Shown here piece after piece: positions 8,176-17,490 of a stretch of 64,000 nucleotides of DNA. Source of the stretch: Fictibacillus enclensis (lineage in GTDB: Bacteria > Bacillota > Bacilli > Bacillales > Fictibacillaceae). Where the stretch lies: assembly GCF_001457035.1 (NCBI RefSeq), contig NZ_KQ758620.1, forward strand, positions 1 to 64,000, read 5' to 3'. Position 1 is the stretch's first letter, and the number at the start of each line of letters is the position of its first letter. A program made the translations under genes and the position numbers. The notes under the pieces are model-generated. The model was not told the DNA's origin. It saw only the letters and a program-made list of their open reading frames with translations, and ran no database searches.

Positions 8176-8967
8176 TCATCCTCCCTGCACAATCAGCTGC
8201 CGTTTTGCCGTCGTCCAAAGCAACTGAATCGGGATAAAGAGAACCAGTGCCCATACCGTCTGATTCATAAGTCCATGTAAAATTTCGTTTCCTTGAAATC
8301 CCTCTGTAAAAATCATGCTAGGTATATAACTGATTCCTTTAAACGGCAAATAATCCATGACACTCTGAGCCCATACCGGGAAAAAACTGATCGGGAGAAT
8401 CAGGCCGGAAAACAAGTCGATAACCACCCGTTTCGCGCGAATCAGCCCATCATTGTTAAACAAAAAGAACGTAGCAATACCTGTCAGCAGGTTAATTTGT
8501 GTATTGATAATAAAGCTCAAAAGAATGGAAATTAAAAAATAACCCCAGGTGGCCGGATGTGTGGTAAATTGTATCGGAAAAATAAAGTAAACGATCACCA
8601 TTCCTGGCACCGAGAAAAACAAAATCCGGAATAACCCCTCACCGAGGCCCTGCATCATCTTCATCCCCAGGTAGTTATAAGGACGGATCATCTCAATCGC
8701 AACTTTGCCTTCCTTAATTTCGAGAGCAATTTCACGGTCGATGTTATTAAAGTAAAACGCCCGTGCCATCCAGGAAACCGCAATATACGTCGTCATCTGT
8801 ACAATGGAAAGATCCTGAATGGAGGATTTGTCACCATAGATGGCGCTCCACAAAAAATAGTACGCGCCAATGTTGATGCTATAGATTAAAATACCGCTGT
8901 AATAGTTGGTCCGGTAGGCAAGCATCATTAAAAAACGAATGCGGATCATTTCCATATATTTAGCCAT
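8176..8967 (-). CDS. ABC-2-type transporter permease (COG4587-like)
   Basis: This 263-residue membrane protein has about six hydrophobic segments, with the cytoplasmic loop IDREIALEIKEGKVAIEMI that is typical of this permease family. It would pair with the permease encoded downstream to form an export channel driven by the upstream ATPase. AAGGAG lies 9 bases before the ATG at 8967, which overlaps the ATPase stop by eight bases. The frame is open seven codons further, but that start lacks a ribosome site. Confidence 0.85.
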   Translation of the reverse strand: MAKYMEMIRIRFLMMLAYRTNYYSGILIYSINIGAYYFLWSAIYGDKSSIQDLSIVQMTTYIAVSWMARAFYFNNIDREIALEIKEGKVAIEMIRPYNYLGMKMMQGLGEGLFRILFFSVPGMVIVYFIFPIQFTTHPATWGYFLISILLSFIINTQINLLTGIATFFLFNNDGLIRAKRVVIDLFSGLILPISFFPVWAQSVMDYLPFKGISYIPSMIFTEGFQGNEILHGLMNQTVWALVLFIPIQLLWTTAKRQLIVQGG

Positions 8968-9976
8968 TCCGGATGACTCCTTCTTCATAGATATTTCGTA
9001 TGATTTCCTCTGTCGTAATTTCTACGATTTTCAGGTCGGCTATTTTTTTCGCACCAACCACTTGGCCGATCACAGAGGAAATAATATCCTCGTTGTTTTC
9101 AACGCTGGCCGTCCAGTTGCTGGCATTGCTGCCCTGCTCCCACACCACTAAATGATCATGAGTCAAGCTTTGCAGTTCGGTATGTGTTGCCTCTTCAGCA
9201 AAGGCAAATTGAATCTGCTTCCCTTCACCCCAATTTTCACGCAGCTGCCGAAGTGCTCCATCATAAATGATTTTCCCTTCATCCAGCATGATGACCCGCT
9301 CACAAAGTGCTTCGATATCAGACAGGTCATGGGTGGTAAGAAGAATGGTCGTTCCGTACTTCGCATTGATCTCTTTCAGTAACTCGCGAATCTTGAGCTT
9401 GACGAGCACATCCAGTCCGATCGTGGGTTCATCCAAAAACAAAAGCGGCGGATTGTGAATAAGTGCCGCCGCGAGCTCACACCTCATACGCTGTCCCAAA
9501 GACAGCTTTCGCACCGGTTTATCAAGCAATGGTTCAATAGCGAGTGTCTCGATGACATCTGCCATATGTGTGTTATAAAAATCGTCAGGAACGTTATACA
9601 CTTTTTTTAACAGCCGAAACGATTCTTGAACTGCGATATCCCACCATAACTGGGACCGCTGGCCGAACACCACGCCAATGCTCCGAACAAATTGTTCACG
9701 GTCCTTATGCGGATTCATCCCGTTTACCCGGACGTGTCCGGATGTCGGAGTCAAAATTCCGGTAAGCATTTTGATCGTTGTTGATTTTCCGGCGCCGTTT
9801 TCGCCGATATAACCGACCATCTCCCCCTTTTTAATCTGAAGGGAAATATCATCGACTGCTGTCTTGATGGTATAGTTTCTTGTAAATAAATCCCGGAACG
9901 CTCCCTTAAGCCCGGAGCGGCTGGAATGAGACGTAAATTCCTTGCGCAACTCTTTTACATCTATAATATAGTCCAT
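8960..9976 (-). CDS. ABC transporter ATP-binding protein (COG4586-like)
   Basis: This 338-residue ATPase shows Walker A GENGAGKST, signature LSLGQRMRCE and Walker B LLFLDEPT followed by the D-loop IGLD. It is longer than a simple nucleotide-binding domain, with a roughly 90-residue C-terminal extension. It is the first gene of the operon with two permeases and so probably powers export; B. subtilis-like genomes carry such systems without a proven substrate. GGAGG lies before the ATG at a normal distance. Confidence 0.9.
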   Translation of the reverse strand: MDYIIDVKELRKEFTSHSSRSGLKGAFRDLFTRNYTIKTAVDDISLQIKKGEMVGYIGENGAGKSTTIKMLTGILTPTSGHVRVNGMNPHKDREQFVRSIGVVFGQRSQLWWDIAVQESFRLLKKVYNVPDDFYNTHMADVIETLAIEPLLDKPVRKLSLGQRMRCELAAALIHNPPLLFLDEPTIGLDVLVKLKIRELLKEINAKYGTTILLTTHDLSDIEALCERVIMLDEGKIIYDGALRQLRENWGEGKQIQFAFAEEATHTELQSLTHDHLVVWEQGSNASNWTASVENNEDIISSVIGQVVGAKKIADLKIVEITTEEIIRNIYEEGVIRNG

Positions 9977-10158
9977 TATTATTTTCCTCCAAAAAACCTC
10001 GTTCTCGTGATTAGCACCTGAACTAGTTTATCCTAACTCACCAAGGACCACAATTGTTTCATCCTGAACTTCGGGCGTTTCTTCAGCTGTATAGCCCAAA
10101 ACGTGCTACAATAAAGGATGGTTTTTAACTAGGTTGTAAACAGCAAGGAGGACAATTC

Positions 10159-11454
10159 ATGAATCATCAACAGTCAGAATTACTATATAAAGACGCACAG
10201 GAGCATATTGTCGGAGGCGTAAACAGCCCGTCGCGTTCGTTTAAAGCAGTTGGCGGCGGTGCACCGGTGTTTATGGAAAAAGCACAGGGAGCGTACTTTT
10301 GGGATGTGGACGGTAACAAGTACATAGATTACCTCGCGGCTTATGGGCCAATCATCACCGGACATGCCCATCCCCATATCACAAAGGCGATCACAAAAGC
10401 GGCCGAAAACGGCGTTCTTTTTGGTACACCTACAAGTCTCGAAGTGAAGTTTGCAAAAATGCTGAAGGAAGCCATGCCTGCCATGGAAAAAGTCCGTTTT
10501 GTTAATTCAGGAACAGAAGCTGTCATGACAACCATCCGCGTGGCACGTGCGTACACAGGAAGAGACAAGATCATTAAGTTTGCCGGCTCTTATCACGGCC
10601 ATTCTGATCTCGTTCTTGTAGCCGCAGGCTCAGGACCTTCCACGCTTGGCACTCCCGATTCTGCCGGTGTTCCAAAAAGCATCGCCCAGGAAGTGATCAC
10701 CGTTCCGTTCAATGACATTGATTCCTATCGGGAGGCTTTGCAAAAATGGGGCGATGAGATCGCCGCTGTTCTTGTCGAACCCATCGTCGGCAATTTCGGT
10801 ATTGTTGAACCGAAGGAAGGATTCCTTGAAGCAGTAAATGATCTGACCCATGAAGCAGGAGCCCTCGTTATCTATGATGAAGTGATCACAGCGTTCCGAT
10901 TTATGTATGGCGGAGCACAGGACCTTTTGAACGTGAAACCTGATATGACTGCCCTCGGAAAAATTATCGGCGGCGGACTGCCAATCGGAGCTTACGGCGG
11001 GAAGAAAGAGATTATGGAAAAGGTGGCGCCTCTTGGACCTGCCTATCAGGCCGGAACCATGGCAGGAAACCCGGCATCCATATCAGCAGGGATCGCCTGC
11101 CTTGAAGTGCTTCGGGAAGAGGGCGTATACGAAAAAATGGATAAACTCGGGCAAAGACTCGAAGAAGGCATCCTCGCCCATGCAAAAACATACAATATGC
11201 CAATTACGATTAACCGCCTTAAAGGAGCATTGACGGTTTACTTTACTCATGAGAAAATCTCCAATTATGAACAGGCAGAAAACACGGACGGCGAGCTGTT
11301 TGGCAAATACTTTAAAGCCATGCTTGAAGAGGGAATCAATCTCGCACCATCTAAATATGAAGCGATGTTCCTTACCGCCGCCCATACCGAACAGGATATT
11401 GAAGAAACATTAAAAGCGGTGGAGTCTTCATTTAAAAAACTTGCCGAAATGTAA
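10159..11454 (+). CDS. gsaB: Glutamate-1-semialdehyde 2,1-aminomutase
   Basis: This 431-residue PLP enzyme converts glutamate-1-semialdehyde to 5-aminolevulinate, the first dedicated tetrapyrrole precursor. The PLP lysine lies in [17 protein letters not shown] and the NSGTEAVMT and YDEVITAFR segments match class-III aminotransferases. Its position next to bcp and ygaE identifies it as the second (GsaB-type) copy rather than the hemL of the hemAXCDBL operon. AAGGAGG precedes the ATG by eight bases. It is monocistronic, with its own terminator. PerR regulation of heme genes is known in Bacillus, but no Per box was seen here. Confidence 0.95.
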   Translation: MNHQQSELLYKDAQEHIVGGVNSPSRSFKAVGGGAPVFMEKAQGAYFWDVDGNKYIDYLAAYGPIITGHAHPHITKAITKAAENGVLFGTPTSLEVKFAKMLKEAMPAMEKVRFVNSGTEAVMTTIRVARAYTGRDKIIKFAGSYHGHSDLVLVAAGSGPSTLGTPDSAGVPKSIAQEVITVPFNDIDSYREALQKWGDEIAAVLVEPIVGNFGIVEPKEGFLEAVNDLTHEAGALVIYDEVITAFRFMYGGAQDLLNVKPDMTALGKIIGGGLPIGAYGGKKEIMEKVAPLGPAYQAGTMAGNPASISAGIACLEVLREEGVYEKMDKLGQRLEEGILAHAKTYNMPITINRLKGALTVYFTHEKISNYEQAENTDGELFGKYFKAMLEEGINLAPSKYEAMFLTAAHTEQDIEETLKAVESSFKKLAEM

Positions 11455-11464
11455 TTTTTATTAA

Positions 11465-11492
11465 GCAGAGTGAATAATCACTCTGTTTTTTT
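11465..11492 (+). terminator. Terminator of gsaB
   Basis: GCAGAGTGA pairs with TCACTCTGT around a short loop and is followed by a run of T. Confidence 0.88.
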
Positions 11493-11502
11493 CATCTCAT
11501 TA

Positions 11503-11516
11503 TGTAAGCGCTTACT
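11503..11516. promoter_or_regulatory. Catabolite-responsive element (cre)-like site
   Basis: TGTAAGCGCTTACT contains a perfect 12-bp palindrome GTAAGCGCTTAC and matches the CcpA cre consensus (TGWAANCGNTNWCA) except for the last base. It lies about 68 bases upstream of the -35 box of the glutamate synthase promoter and beyond the gsaB terminator, so it could influence the glutamate synthase gene. Confidence 0.6.
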
Positions 11517-11582
11517 TAAATTATAAGGTTCGTTCTGTTGTCTTTTCCGATACGCAATATTCGCAATTTTGAATAAAGATAA

Positions 11583-11611
11583 TTGACTGACTATTTAAAC
11601 AATGATACTAT
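11583..11611 (+). promoter_or_regulatory. Sigma-A promoter of the glutamate synthase gene
   Basis: TTGACT (11583-11588), a 17-base spacer and TACTAT (11606-11611) predict a start near 11618 and a leader of about 110 bases. Confidence 0.75.
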
Positions 11612-11662
11612 GATAAGAACGGAGAAAAAATAACTTCTCGAAAAATACATTGGCAAAGAGAT

Positions 11663-11691
11663 AAAACCATATCTATCGATTTGGTTTTTTT
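11663..11691 (+). terminator. Leader hairpin with T run before glutamate synthase (possible attenuator)
   Basis: AAAACCA-T-ATC pairs with GAT-T-TGGTTTT around a TATC loop, directly followed by T residues, inside the predicted leader and about 40 bases before the start codon. It has the form of a weak intrinsic terminator, so premature termination may regulate the gene. No alternative antiterminator fold was identified. Confidence 0.45.
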
Positions 11692-11730
11692 ATGTCTTAT
11701 ATTAAAACTTGGAGGTAAGGGGGCGATCGG

Positions 11731-14700
11731 ATGGTTAAGTTATGGAGTCCTGCGCAATTTAAGGATTACAGGAAGCAAGAGTTTGATAGCTGTGGAATTG
11801 TTTCGGTCATAGAAAAGGAGAACATTCCTACAAAAAAGAACGTGGATGATGCCATTTCTGCATTGATCACAATGAACCACAGAGCAGGTTTTATCGAAAA
11901 CGAAGGAGACGGCATCGGGATTAATATTGATATTCCAAAGACCCTTTGGAAAGAAAAGCTGACCCGGGCAGGTCTCCCTTATGCTGCCGTGGAATCGGAC
12001 CAATTTACCGTCGGACATATTTTTATTGATAAAAATGCGGACAGTCTGTCAGAAATGACTCAAATCAAGAAGTTGTTTGGGACACATGGTTTTGAACTGC
12101 TGTTTGAAACCACATCTGTGACAAAGTCTGAAGCACTTGGTCCGATCGCCAGAGGTGAAGAGCCTGTATTCTGGCAGGTGGCCCTCCACCCGAAGAAAGT
12201 AATGGCGGACCTCGACTGTACGCTGTATAACCTGCTGACTGATATTGAAGTGTCACCTTCTGTTCATGTTGCGTCCTTAAGCAACCATCATGCAGTTTAT
12301 AAAGTCATGGGATCTGGAGAGACCCTCCCTGCCTATTACCATGACCTGAACAATCCGCTGATTGCATCGACTGTTACACTCGGGCATAATCGCTATTCCA
12401 CCAACACGCTTTCTACGTTTTTCAGGGTGCAGCCGTTCAGTGTACTTGGCCACAACGGAGAACTTAATACGATTGCCAAGCTACGGGAGGAAGCTGAAAT
12501 TGTCGGTATTCCGGTCACCGTCGGCGGAAGTGATTCGCAGGATTTAAACCGGGTCATCGAAACATTGATCTTACGTGATGGATTTACCCTGTTTGAAGCG
12601 ATGGATGTACTTTTTCCTCCTATCGTACATGAAATTAAATCTTATCCTCATCATCTTCAGGATCTCTATACCTACTTAAGGGAAGCATGGGGCCATTTTG
12701 CACAGGGACCTGCGGGTATTATTTCAAGATTTGGACGGGAAGCGGTATTCAGCGTAGATGCGCTTGGGCTTCGTCCGATTTGGCAGCTTGAAACGGGAAC
12801 CTCCCTTTACTTCTCCTCCGAACAGGGCATTCTATCAAACAATGAATTTATGGCAGAGCCCAAGTGTTTCGCGCCCGGGGAAAAAGTAGGGTTAAAGCGC
12901 GAAGAGGACGGACGCCTGGTTTACTATGATCATAACGGTTACCAGGAAGCTGTCTTCTCTTCCATGAAAGAACGAATTAAGGTGGACGGCGCCCGCAAGC
13001 AACTGCACACTCAAGCCTTTGATACCGGTTATGTCCGTGCCCCGCTCAAGAAGCACAATGGCTGGTATTCCGCTTACGGATGGGACCGAGAACAAATCCA
13101 TCAGCTCGAACAGATGGCGGAAAAAGGGGTTGAGCCAATCCAATCACTCGGGCACGACTCCCCATTGGCTGCCCTTCATCCGGAACGTCAAAACATTGCG
13201 GATTTTATTAAAGAAAGTGTGGCTGTTGTTACCAATCCGGCCATTGACAGAGACCGTGAAACAGAGCATTTTTCTACACGTACCGTTCTGGGGAAACGGC
13301 CTTCCCTTTTTGAAAAAGAAGAGTCACTTGGAACGGTCGAGCTGCTGACTCCCCTGCTGGTGGAAGGAAAGGACGGAAACGAGCTTTCTAAACAAAACCC
13401 CCACCCTTCATATGAGCAATTAAGCGCCTACTTTGAAGCAAGAAACGAAAAATATATTCTTCACACCATCATGAAAGACGAAGAAACAGTGGAAGAGGCC
13501 TTAAAGCGGCTTTGCACTGAAGCGGCAACTGCCATTAAGGACGGGGCGACCATCCTTATATTGGACGACAATCAGGCACACCGTATGCATTTATGGCTCG
13601 ATCCCCACCTCGTATTATCGGCTGTGGATCAAAGCCTCAGAAAACAAATGCTGCGCCGCAGTGCATCCCTTATTTTAAGATCCGCCGCCATTCGGTCGCT
13701 TCACGACATTATCCTGGCGATCGGGCTCGGAGCGGATGCGGTCAGTCCTTATCTGCTCTTTGAAACCGTTACGGAGCCAGAGGATACCACTCCGGCAATC
13801 AAATTGTTTGAAGCATTGAACAAAGGACTGGAGAAAGTGATTTCCACTATCGGAATCCATGAATTGAGAGGCTATGACCGTCTCTTCTCCAGTATCGGGC
13901 TGAGCCAGGAAATTGCCGAAACACTGAACATCGTTAACTTTTTCGGTTCAGAAAACCTAAGCTATAATTTCTCGGCACTGAAAGAAGACAGTTTTGCCCG
14001 CATGGAAGTTTTCAAACAGGAAAATGCAAGACCTAGCAAAAGTTTCCGCCTCTTTCCGCGCGTTTGGAAATCCATCGGAGATATTGCAAGCGGAAAGGCT
14101 GACTACAGAAGCTATGCAGAGAAATTATCGGAACAAGAGTTGAAAAATCCGATCGCTCTTCGCCATCTGACCGATTTGATTCCGTCACAGACTCCTGTTG
14201 ATCCTGCTCAAGTGGACATAGGCGTTAAAGACCACAGCCTTCCTTTTGTCATCAGCTCGATGTCATTTGGCTCGCAAAACGAAACCGCATTCAGAGCATA
14301 TGCGGAAGCCGCAGATGTTCTGAATATGATCAGTCTGAACGGCGAGGGCGGAGAGATCAAGGATATGATTGGAAAATATCCAAAAACACGGGGACAGCAA
14401 ATTGCTTCCGGACGTTTTGGCGTCAATATCGAATTGCTCAATTCTTCCAACCTGCTCGAAATTAAAATTGGCCAGGGAGCAAAACCAGGTGAAGGCGGTC
14501 ATTTGCCTGGCTCCAAGGTGACAAATAAAATCGCCGAGGCACGGAATGCGACCATTGGATCGGATTTGATCTCCCCTTCCAACAACCATGATATTTACTC
14601 CATCGAAGATTTGGCGCAAATGATTACGGAATTGAAAACCGCGAACGATCAGGCAAAGGTATCGGTAAAAGTTCCGGTTGTTCCCAATATCGGCACCATC

Positions 14701-16191
14701 GCTGTCGGTATTGCCAAAGCAGGAGCTGATATTATTACGTTGAGCGGTTTTGACGGCGGTACGGGCGCAGCCAGAGTTCATGCACTGCAGCATGTTGGCT
14801 TGCCTGCTGAAATCGGTGTAAAAGCCGCCCATACGGCCTTGCTTGAATCAGGGCTTCGCCACAAGGTTGAGCTTTGGGCTGATGGAGGAATCCGCAGTGC
14901 CCTCGATGCAGTAAAAATGATGCTGCTTGGGGCGAACCGGATTGGTTTTGGTACACTGTCCATGGTAGCGATCGGATGTACGACCTGCCGGGGCTGTCAC
15001 CTGGATACATGCCATGTGGGAATTGCCACTCAAATTGATTCCGAACAAAAAGCCATTGATCATGGTCTTCGCCGCTTTGTGCCAAGAAAGTTTGACCCGG
15101 CTGTTCAGGGACTTGTGCGACTGTTTAGTGCATTTGGAGAGGAATTGCGCTTGCTCACCGCCTCCCTTGGTTTTTCTTCGGCTCAGGAGCTCGTTGGAAA
15201 GTCCGATTTACTTGTTCAAGCCCGCGGCCAGGAACAGATCGACTTATCCACACTGCTTCAGACCTCGGTCGTGGAAGAAATGATCCCGGTGCCTCAAGCG
15301 GAGGAAAAATTGCTCGCAGCTGTCACAATGGCTGCAGGAGCAGAGTATCTGGATAATGACGTTGCCCAGCTCGCCCAGTCCAGAGAGTTTCAATTTGTTA
15401 CCGCGGAGCAACGCGTGCTTGGCAGCCGTGTCTCCGGGTACAACGTTCGTTCAAAGCAAACCGGCAAAAAGCCTGACATTACGCTTAACTTTAAAAGCGG
15501 CTCCATTCCCGGAAACGGTCTTGGCGCCTACACGTCAAAAGGAATTAAAATCAAGGTAGAAGGCGGAGCACAGGACGGTCTGGCCAAGACTGCGTTTGGC
15601 GGATCGATTACCATTTTGAAGGCCAAAGGAAAAGACGGCAACTACTATAACGGTTCCGTCGGAAAAGGGGTTGCCTATGGCGCCCAAAAAGGGCTCTTCA
15701 TGATCCAGGGAAATGCCGATGCCAGAGCGGGTATCCGCCTGTCCGGTGCAGACCTCATCATTGGCGGCAAGCTGACCGGTCCGGTTGTTACGGACCGCGG
15801 CAATGTCGGTATAAACGCGAATATCAAAGGATTCGCCTTCGAATATATGACCAATGGAAGAGGGCTTGTTCTTGGCGATCCGGGCCCATGGATCTGTGCC
15901 GGCATGACAGGCGGTGTGGTCTACCTCCGTCTCCAGCCAGAGCTGGGCCTTACGACAGAAGTACTGCAGTCCAGAATTGCAAAGGGCGCGAAGGTGTCCC
16001 TCGAGCCTATCGGATTTAAAGGCGCAGAAGACATCTCTGAACTGCTGACAAAGTACATGGCAGCTCTTGTGAAATCCGAACAGTTCGAAGAGGCGGCTGA
16101 AATCAAACACTTAATTGAACATCCGCTTGAGCATTTTGTTCAGGTGATCCCGGTTAAGGAACAAGCCGATCCGGATGTTTCTACTGAGTAA
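11731..16191 (+). CDS. Glutamate synthase large chain (lone, ferredoxin- or NADPH-type)
   Basis: This 1486-residue protein has the full glutamate synthase plan. A 20-residue propeptide precedes Cys21 (DSCGIVSV), the N-terminal nucleophile of the amidotransferase domain. A central domain, an FMN-binding TIM barrel (SGFDGGTGAA region) and a C-terminal beta-helix (GSVGKGVAYGA, GNVGINAN) follow. Cysteines in GCTTCRGCHLDTCHVGIA, near residues 1083-1096, have the C-x5-C-x4-C spacing of the 3Fe-4S cluster. It forms two glutamates from glutamine and 2-oxoglutarate. No small FAD/Fe-S chain gene (gltB/gltD) is adjacent, so the electron donor is open: ferredoxin or a small chain encoded elsewhere. GGAGG lies before the ATG. 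Confidence 0.88.
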   Translation: MVKLWSPAQFKDYRKQEFDSCGIVSVIEKENIPTKKNVDDAISALITMNHRAGFIENEGDGIGINIDIPKTLWKEKLTRAGLPYAAVESDQFTVGHIFIDKNADSLSEMTQIKKLFGTHGFELLFETTSVTKSEALGPIARGEEPVFWQVALHPKKVMADLDCTLYNLLTDIEVSPSVHVASLSNHHAVYKVMGSGETLPAYYHDLNNPLIASTVTLGHNRYSTNTLSTFFRVQPFSVLGHNGELNTIAKLREEAEIVGIPVTVGGSDSQDLNRVIETLILRDGFTLFEAMDVLFPPIVHEIKSYPHHLQDLYTYLREAWGHFAQGPAGIISRFGREAVFSVDALGLRPIWQLETGTSLYFSSEQGILSNNEFMAEPKCFAPGEKVGLKREEDGRLVYYDHNGYQEAVFSSMKERIKVDGARKQLHTQAFDTGYVRAPLKKHNGWYSAYGWDREQIHQLEQMAEKGVEPIQSLGHDSPLAALHPERQNIADFIKESVAVVTNPAIDRDRETEHFSTRTVLGKRPSLFEKEESLGTVELLTPLLVEGKDGNELSKQNPHPSYEQLSAYFEARNEKYILHTIMKDEETVEEALKRLCTEAATAIKDGATILILDDNQAHRMHLWLDPHLVLSAVDQSLRKQMLRRSASLILRSAAIRSLHDIILAIGLGADAVSPYLLFETVTEPEDTTPAIKLFEALNKGLEKVISTIGIHELRGYDRLFSSIGLSQEIAETLNIVNFFGSENLSYNFSALKEDSFARMEVFKQENARPSKSFRLFPRVWKSIGDIASGKADYRSYAEKLSEQELKNPIALRHLTDLIPSQTPVDPAQVDIGVKDHSLPFVISSMSFGSQNETAFRAYAEAADVLNMISLNGEGGEIKDMIGKYPKTRGQQIASGRFGVNIELLNSSNLLEIKIGQGAKPGEGGHLPGSKVTNKIAEARNATIGSDLISPSNNHDIYSIEDLAQMITELKTANDQAKVSVKVPVVPNIGTIAVGIAKAGADIITLSGFDGGTGAARVHALQHVGLPAEIGVKAAHTALLESGLRHKVELWADGGIRSALDAVKMMLLGANRIGFGTLSMVAIGCTTCRGCHLDTCHVGIATQIDSEQKAIDHGLRRFVPRKFDPAVQGLVRLFSAFGEELRLLTASLGFSSAQELVGKSDLLVQARGQEQIDLSTLLQTSVVEEMIPVPQAEEKLLAAVTMAAGAEYLDNDVAQLAQSREFQFVTAEQRVLGSRVSGYNVRSKQTGKKPDITLNFKSGSIPGNGLGAYTSKGIKIKVEGGAQDGLAKTAFGGSITILKAKGKDGNYYNGSVGKGVAYGAQKGLFMIQGNADARAGIRLSGADLIIGGKLTGPVVTDRGNVGINANIKGFAFEYMTNGRGLVLGDPGPWICAGMTGGVVYLRLQPELGLTTEVLQSRIAKGAKVSLEPIGFKGAEDISELLTKYMAALVKSEQFEEAAEIKHLIEHPLEHFVQVIPVKEQADPDVSTE

Positions 16192-16201
16192 ATAGACTAT
16201 T

Positions 16202-16247
16202 AAAACCATCCAATATGGGGAATTATCCCCATGATGGATGGTTTTTT
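16202..16247 (+). terminator. Terminator of the glutamate synthase gene
   Basis: AAAACCATCC pairs with GGATGGTTTT and encloses an inner GGGG/CCCC stem; a run of T follows. Confidence 0.88.
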
Positions 16248-16369
16248 GCTGTTTATTGTGATTCGAGAATTTGTTACAAATGAATACTTGATTATTACGG
16301 GGAATCATTGTATAGTTGTCAGGATTATTAGTGATCTAATTTTAATTACAGAAGGGAACACCTTTTCAG

Positions 16370-17446
16370 ATGAAACTTGGAGCCCGAATGATAAAAACGG
16401 GGTTGGCCATCACCATGGCCATTTATCTAGCCATGCTTTTTAATTTGAATACACCTGTTTTTGCTGCAATTGCAGCCACGTTTGCGATTCAGCCTTCAAT
16501 ATACCGATCCTTTCAAACCATTATTGAACAGATCCAGGGCAATATCATCGGTGCATTCTTCGCCATTGTCGGAGTGCTCCTGCTCGGAAACAGTCCGTTT
16601 GTCATCGGATTTGTCGTAGTTATCGTTATCGCCGTTAACTTGAAAATCAATGTGGAGAAGACCATCCCCCTTGCCATCGTGACGGTGATTGTCATTATGG
16701 AAAGCCAGACGCCAAACTTTTTCTCGTTTGCCCTTGGACGGTTTTTGCTCATTATGCTGGGCGTCGTATCCGCTTTTCTCGTAAACTTAATTTTTATGCC
16801 CCCAAAGCATGAAACAAAGCTGTATTTCAGCATTTCGAATTTAACTGATGACATTATTAAATGGATGCGCATGATTAACCGTCATGCCTCTGACTACTCG
16901 GCCATTAAAGATGACATTGGGACAATGAAGGAAAACAGCATCAAGATGGATCAGCTCTATCTTTTATACAAAGAGGACCGCACTTATCTTAAAAACAATC
17001 AGTTTACCAAAGGCCGGAAGCTTGTACTCTACCGGCAGATGATCCATACAACCAAGAAACTGCTTGAACTGCTGCGAAACCTGCACCGTCATGAAAATGA
17101 ATTGCTATGCATGCCCGAAGAGCTGCGGGAGCTGATCACCGAACAAGTGGAACGCCTGACCAGTTATCATGAACAGGTTCTGCTGAAATATACAGGCAAA
17201 ATCAGGTCCCAGCATTCAACAGGGATGCTTGATGAGCTTTATGAGAATAAGAGCTCGTTAATGAAGTCCTTCATGAACTATTATAACGAAGTTGAAAATG
17301 ATCAATGGATGCAATGGTTTCCCGTATTTGCGCTGATTATTGATTACAGTGACCAGTTGGAGCATTTGAACCGCCTGGTTGAAAGCTTTAAGAATCATCA
17401 TACTGATGATAATGAACTGACGATAAAAGAAGAGAACATCAATTAA
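16370..17446 (+). CDS. ygaE: YgaE, aromatic-acid-exporter-like membrane protein (UPF0421)
   Basis: This 358-residue protein has an N-terminal block of about four to six hydrophobic helices (residues 10-150) and a soluble helical C-terminal half. It matches the B. subtilis YgaE/UPF0421 family, related to FUSC/aromatic acid exporters; the substrate is unknown. The family begins MKLGAR, which supports the ATG at 16370, although the ribosome site AGAAGGG is 13 bases away; an ATG six codons later has a better placed GGAG. Its neighbours in B. subtilis, gsaB and ygaD, are both close by here. Confidence 0.88.
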   Translation: MKLGARMIKTGLAITMAIYLAMLFNLNTPVFAAIAATFAIQPSIYRSFQTIIEQIQGNIIGAFFAIVGVLLLGNSPFVIGFVVVIVIAVNLKINVEKTIPLAIVTVIVIMESQTPNFFSFALGRFLLIMLGVVSAFLVNLIFMPPKHETKLYFSISNLTDDIIKWMRMINRHASDYSAIKDDIGTMKENSIKMDQLYLLYKEDRTYLKNNQFTKGRKLVLYRQMIHTTKKLLELLRNLHRHENELLCMPEELRELITEQVERLTSYHEQVLLKYTGKIRSQHSTGMLDELYENKSSLMKSFMNYYNEVENDQWMQWFPVFALIIDYSDQLEHLNRLVESFKNHHTDDNELTIKEENIN

Positions 17447-17452
17447 AACCAT

Positions 17453-17486
17453 AAAAAAACTCCTGACAAACGTCAGGAGTTTTTTG
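17453..17486. terminator. Bidirectional terminator between ygaE and the peptide importer
   Basis: ACTCCTGAC pairs with GTCAGGAGT around an AAAC loop, with A and T runs on both sides. Confidence 0.9.
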
Positions 17487-17490
17487 CACT

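Noticed and set aside
8967-8988. Upstream starts for several genes (for example the permease at 8988, rsgA at 57262, inhA at 60076)
   Set aside because: Each longer start lacks a ribosome site, whereas the chosen start has one at a normal distance.
14263-14832. Minus-strand open frame inside the glutamate synthase gene
   Set aside because: It is antisense to the conserved FMN-domain coding sequence and has no protein-like features.
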